Assembly: GCA_017445475.1 (NCBI GenBank)
Contig: JAFSUB010000002.1
Span: 1-43,817 of the forward strand
Source of the DNA: Alphaproteobacteria bacterium
Lineage (GTDB): Bacteria; Pseudomonadota; Alphaproteobacteria; RF32; CAG-239
Length of the DNA: 43,817 bases
Direction: 5' to 3'
The notes under the pieces were generated by a model, which saw only the letters and a program-made list of their open reading frames with translations, searched no databases and had not been told where the DNA came from. This document shows, piece by piece, positions 41,483 to 43,817 of the stretch; the first letter of the stretch is position 1, and each line of letters opens with the position of its first letter. The translations under genes were made by a program, and so were the position numbers.

Positions 41483-43000
41483 TTATCTGCTGTTGTTATC
41501 AATCTTGATAAAATGGTCAACGATATCCGGCATAACTTTTACCTGTTCTTCAACCTGTGCTACACGTTCAGGCATGCGTTCGGCCGGAAACGGACGTTCT
41601 CTGTTTGCAACGCGCTCAATGGCTGTTTGCGGGTCGCAATCAACATAAAACATTGTTGTCTCATAGCCCATCTTTTTAAGGTTACCCAAAAGTTCGCGAT
41701 GGCAAATCGGCGTTCCGCCGTGGTCAAAATAAATGTTCTTTTTTTGCTCAATGGCGCGGCGAAGCAATTCATATCCTGCAATTCGTGCCGGTAATTCCCA
41801 CTTTTTGAAAGCTTCCATCTTGCCAAGTTTTTCTCTGTCTTCGTGATATTGCGGCACTTTTTCCATAATCAAATCAAAACCGATGAGAACATAATCTTTA
41901 TATTCATCTTTGTGCTTTTGATAAAATGTCGATTTCCCCGCGCCCGGAATGCCAAGCATATGAACAAGTTTTGGCTTGTCTGACGACGGTGCTTCGTTTA
42001 AGACTTGCGCCATAATCGGGTCAAAATACTCTTTAAAATTATAGTGCTCATCATCGTATGTATAAGGCACAACCTCATCAATACCCGAAATAATCGAGCG
42101 AATCGAGTTTGTGTAAATATCGTTTTCTTTGGCTTTTTCCGATAAATTTTCAATACCGATGGCTTTGCACAAAGCTTTAATATCATCTTTCATCTCGCCC
42201 GATAAAAAGACGGATTTATCCGCCACTTTTTGATACAAGGGGTCGCCGTCGATGTGGCGTTTTGTAATGACTTCCAAAGCTTTGCGGTCACGCTCTTTAA
42301 TGCGATTTAAATAATCTTCTCTTTCTTTGTTTCTTTTTGCCGAGGCTTGGCGCAGAACTTTCGCCGCATTGGGCGATTTTAAGGCTTTGCGCATATTTGC
42401 AATACGCTCTTGCATAAACTGATTGGGAGAAATTTCGGCATACTCGGGCGAAACCTCTTTTAAGTGCTCGGCAATCGGGCCGTTTGTCGGAGAACGCGTA
42501 ATGGTCGCACCGTCAAGCATAGCCTCAAAATCTTTGGTGATATGGCTTGCAATGGTTTTCAAATCAGCTTTTAAGTAAACAACCTGATAACCTCTTTGTT
42601 TGAAAGCTTCGGCTGTTTTTTCATGCAACATCGCTTTGCCGCCGAGATTTGGAATTTTCCCTTCAAATTCACCATTTTTGAGCATATCCAAAATAACGGC
42701 CGATTCTAAATCGCGAAATGTCGGCTCGCCATATTTTTTGATAAAATCATTTGTTTTAATCAAAAGCGGAAAATCAGAATCCGGAATATTATAATCTTCC
42801 ATAAATTTTTGCGTAACCGGATGATTTTTGTCTTTTCGCACGGCGCGAAACTTTAAGTCGGATGAAACGGTTTCAATTTTTTCGCCCGTTTCATTTTCCG
42901 CCAAACGAGAAAGCTCGTCTGTCAATGTCGATTTTCCAACTGCAGGTAAACCAACAAGAATCGTTTTGCACAAAATATCTTTCTGAAGCGATTTTTGCAT
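41483..43000 (-). CDS. Two-module P-loop kinase: shikimate kinase-like plus zeta toxin-like
   Basis: A 505-residue protein with two separate P-loop kinase modules. Module 1 (about 11-170) has Walker A GLPAVGKST (17-25), an FRDLES at 95-100 and LGGKAML at 119-125, which follow the shikimate-kinase plan (P-loop, F-R-x-x-E, G-G-x). Module 2 (about 344-500) has Walker A GIPGAGKST (350-358), the acidic DLIMEK segment and YFDHGGTP near 424-431, which resemble zeta-toxin/UDP-sugar kinases. A charged helical linker (about 190-300) joins them. AAAGGAC lies 7 bases before the ATG. No antitoxin-like small gene adjoins, so a role as a classical toxin is open. A repeat overlapping its predicted -35 suggests regulation. 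Confidence 0.8.
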   Translation of the reverse strand: MQKSLQKDILCKTILVGLPAVGKSTLTDELSRLAENETGEKIETVSSDLKFRAVRKDKNHPVTQKFMEDYNIPDSDFPLLIKTNDFIKKYGEPTFRDLESAVILDMLKNGEFEGKIPNLGGKAMLHEKTAEAFKQRGYQVVYLKADLKTIASHITKDFEAMLDGATITRSPTNGPIAEHLKEVSPEYAEISPNQFMQERIANMRKALKSPNAAKVLRQASAKRNKEREDYLNRIKERDRKALEVITKRHIDGDPLYQKVADKSVFLSGEMKDDIKALCKAIGIENLSEKAKENDIYTNSIRSIISGIDEVVPYTYDDEHYNFKEYFDPIMAQVLNEAPSSDKPKLVHMLGIPGAGKSTFYQKHKDEYKDYVLIGFDLIMEKVPQYHEDREKLGKMEAFKKWELPARIAGYELLRRAIEQKKNIYFDHGGTPICHRELLGNLKKMGYETTMFYVDCDPQTAIERVANRERPFPAERMPERVAQVEEQVKVMPDIVDHFIKIDNNSR

Positions 43001-43035
43001 TGTCAGTCCTTTCTAAAAAGTTGTCATTTTGTCTA

Positions 43036-43064
43036 AGTGTAACATAAACCACTGTTTAAATCAA
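43036..43064 (-). promoter_or_regulatory. Predicted promoter of the P-loop kinase gene
   Basis: TTGATT (43064-43059) and TACACT (43041-43036) are 17 bases apart on the minus strand, 36 bases before the ATG. The -35 lies within the repeat at 43054-43067. Confidence 0.6.
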
Positions 43065-43173
43065 CCAGTTTTTTTGAAAAAATTAAAAATTTTTTTCTTT
43101 GAAATTTCAACAACTTAAAATTTTCACTTTTTTTTCAAAGGTGGTCAATTTAAACGGTGGTTTAAATTGACCA
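43054..43173. promoter_or_regulatory. Operator-like repeats upstream of the kinase
   Basis: TGGTCAATTTAAAC and GTTTAAATTGACCA (43142-43155 and 43160-43173) are perfect 14-bp inverted repeats with a GGTG loop. GTTTAAATCAACCA (43054-43067) repeats the same half-site with two changes and overlaps the predicted -35. The arrangement is that of a dimeric regulator with a main and an auxiliary site. Confidence 0.55.
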
Positions 43174-43179
43174 GTCTAA

Positions 43180-43530
43180 CAGCTAAAAAACATCGTCATT
43201 TCAAATAAATACAAACCATCATACTGCCCGCCGCGCACTTATTCCGACCCCCTCCGATCCTCCCCCTTGAGGGGGAGGTTGGGAGAGGGTGACAGAACAA
43301 AAACCGTCATGCCCAGAGCGATTGGAAATCGCGTGGTCAGGCCATCTTCGGATTATGATAATAAAGAAGCGGCGCTTGTGCGACACAGTCGCGGCGCTGA
43401 AGATGAGATCCCTTGATGCGCTGATGCGCCGCACAGCGCAAGGGATGACAATAAAGAGGAACGCAAAGCACCGTGCAAAGGATGACAATAAAAATGGAGG
43501 CGCCGTGCGTAATTAGAGGTCATCCTATGG
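43180..43530. repeat. Dispersed-repeat region between kinase and 5S rRNA
   Basis: This gene-free stretch is GC-richer than its surroundings. It contains a palindrome CCTCCCCC-TTGA-GGGGGAGG (43259-43278), a bulged inverted repeat (43408-43422 with 43435-43446) and two direct copies of GGATGACAATAAA (43443-43455 and 43480-43492) 37 bp apart. The pattern is that of interspersed palindromic repeats of alphaproteobacteria. Frames across it are low-complexity artefacts. Confidence 0.6.
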
Positions 43531-43555
43531 CTTATCATAAGGATTTTCTCTTTTT

Positions 43556-43599
43556 CAAAAAAAACAAAACCCCTTATGATTCTTGAAGGCACAAGGGGT
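43556..43599 (-). terminator. rRNA operon terminator
   Basis: On the minus strand ACCCCTT and AAGGGGT pair around a loop of about 17 bases and run into TTTTGTTTTTTTTT. It lies 39 bases after the 5S gene. Confidence 0.82.
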
Positions 43600-43637
43600 A
43601 AATAAAAGGATGTAAAAAGGGAGATAGAAGATAGAAG

Positions 43638-43753
43638 AACCGGCGACGACCGACTCTCCCGTGTCTTAAGACAAAGTACCATAGGCGCTAAAGGGTTTCA
43701 CATTCGAGTTCGGAATGGGATCGGGTGGGACACCTTTGCTATAATCACCGGTT
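43638..43753 (-). rRNA. rrf: 5S ribosomal RNA
   Basis: The minus strand reads AACCGGTGATTATAGC, then the universally conserved CCCACCCGATCCCATTCCGAACTC-type block, and ends with GTCGTCGCCGGTT. The first and last bases pair in helix I (AACCGG with CCGGTT). Length is about 116 bases. 23S and 16S genes should lie to the right, beyond the window. Confidence 0.95.
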
Positions 43754-43817
43754 CATCTATCCTCTATCAAAAAAGCTGAAAATGCGTTATGCAAATTATT
43801 TATACGTTAAGTATCAA

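Noticed and set aside
41483..43000. Classical zeta-epsilon toxin-antitoxin operon
   Set aside because: No small antitoxin gene lies next to the kinase, and the protein is a two-module fusion about twice the size of zeta toxins.
43219..43488. 89-codon minus-strand frame ending in a PPPQGGG-like segment
   Set aside because: It runs through palindromic and dispersed repeats. The Pro-Gln-Gly run comes from the CCTCCCCC palindrome, a familiar source of false genes. No ribosome site or family resemblance.
1..43817. tRNA genes, tmRNA and RNase P RNA
   Set aside because: No T-arm GGTTCRANNCC signature or cloverleaf was seen on either strand in the gaps, and the left-edge hairpins do not match tmRNA or RNase P cores.
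1..43817. CRISPR arrays or intact insertion sequences
   Set aside because: No regularly spaced direct repeats of 25-40 bp were seen, and no transposase-like protein is encoded. The palindromes found are too short and carry no gene.

Overview
The window reads as a chromosomal segment of a low-GC, AT-rich alphaproteobacterium that is probably fermentative and host- or gut-associated. This is inferred from gene content and family style: an alpha-type ParC, FtsE-FtsX beside a zinc-ribbon protein, PlsC with the H-x4-E motif, YqeY next to DnaG, and Pta-AckA substrate-level ATP formation. Uncultured gut Rhodospirillales-like lineages would fit, but no marker here settles the rank. The genetic code looks standard. 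No CRISPR array, intact transposase or tRNA gene was found.

Layout. 1-141: a run of four hairpins ending in a terminator. 229-723: GNAT acetyltransferase. 739-4306 (minus): recO-parC-lolA. 4499-6709: pta-ackA and terminator. 6793-8065: palindromic spacer, an MBL-fold hydrolase and a possible small RNA locus. 8080-9506: small proteins of unknown function. 9522-13040: argS, an unusual short FtsK-like translocase with a C-terminal membrane segment, and a small membrane protein. 13179-15107: serS, then two tandem related small proteins on the opposite strand. 15337-20689: envelope biogenesis cluster lptF-lptD-surA followed by rsmA. 20686-24754 (minus): ftsE-ftsX-ydcF-plsC-mnmA. 24891-29913: zinc-ribbon protein, yqeY, dnaG, HAD hydrolase, a secreted HExxH protein and a secreted acidic protein. 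29978-30423: a holin-like gene remnant and two palindromic elements. 30410-39844 (minus): the S10-spc ribosomal protein cluster from rpsJ to rplO, with a third palindromic element inside it. 40114-43000 (minus): a histidine phosphatase, a four-helix membrane protein and a two-module P-loop kinase. 43001-43637: operator-like palindromes and dispersed repeats. 43638-43753 (minus): 5S rRNA, so the rest of an rRNA operon should lie just beyond the right edge.

How the genes fit together. Most are housekeeping: translation (ribosomal proteins, ArgRS, SerRS, RsmA, MnmA, 5S rRNA), replication and repair (ParC, DnaG, RecO), outer-membrane building (LptF, LptD, SurA, LolA, PlsC), division (FtsEX) and acetate metabolism. 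The accessory signal lies in the gaps. Three related palindromic elements of 111-126 bp share TAAAC/GTTTA ends and sit at or over the stop codons of rplO and rpmD, at the point where the usual spc order stops short of secY. A shikimate-kinase-like plus zeta-toxin-like fusion has an operator-like repeat overlapping its predicted -35 box. An FtsK motor carries its membrane anchor at the C-terminus, and MnmA lacks the usual second catalytic cysteine. These are the points most worth follow-up.
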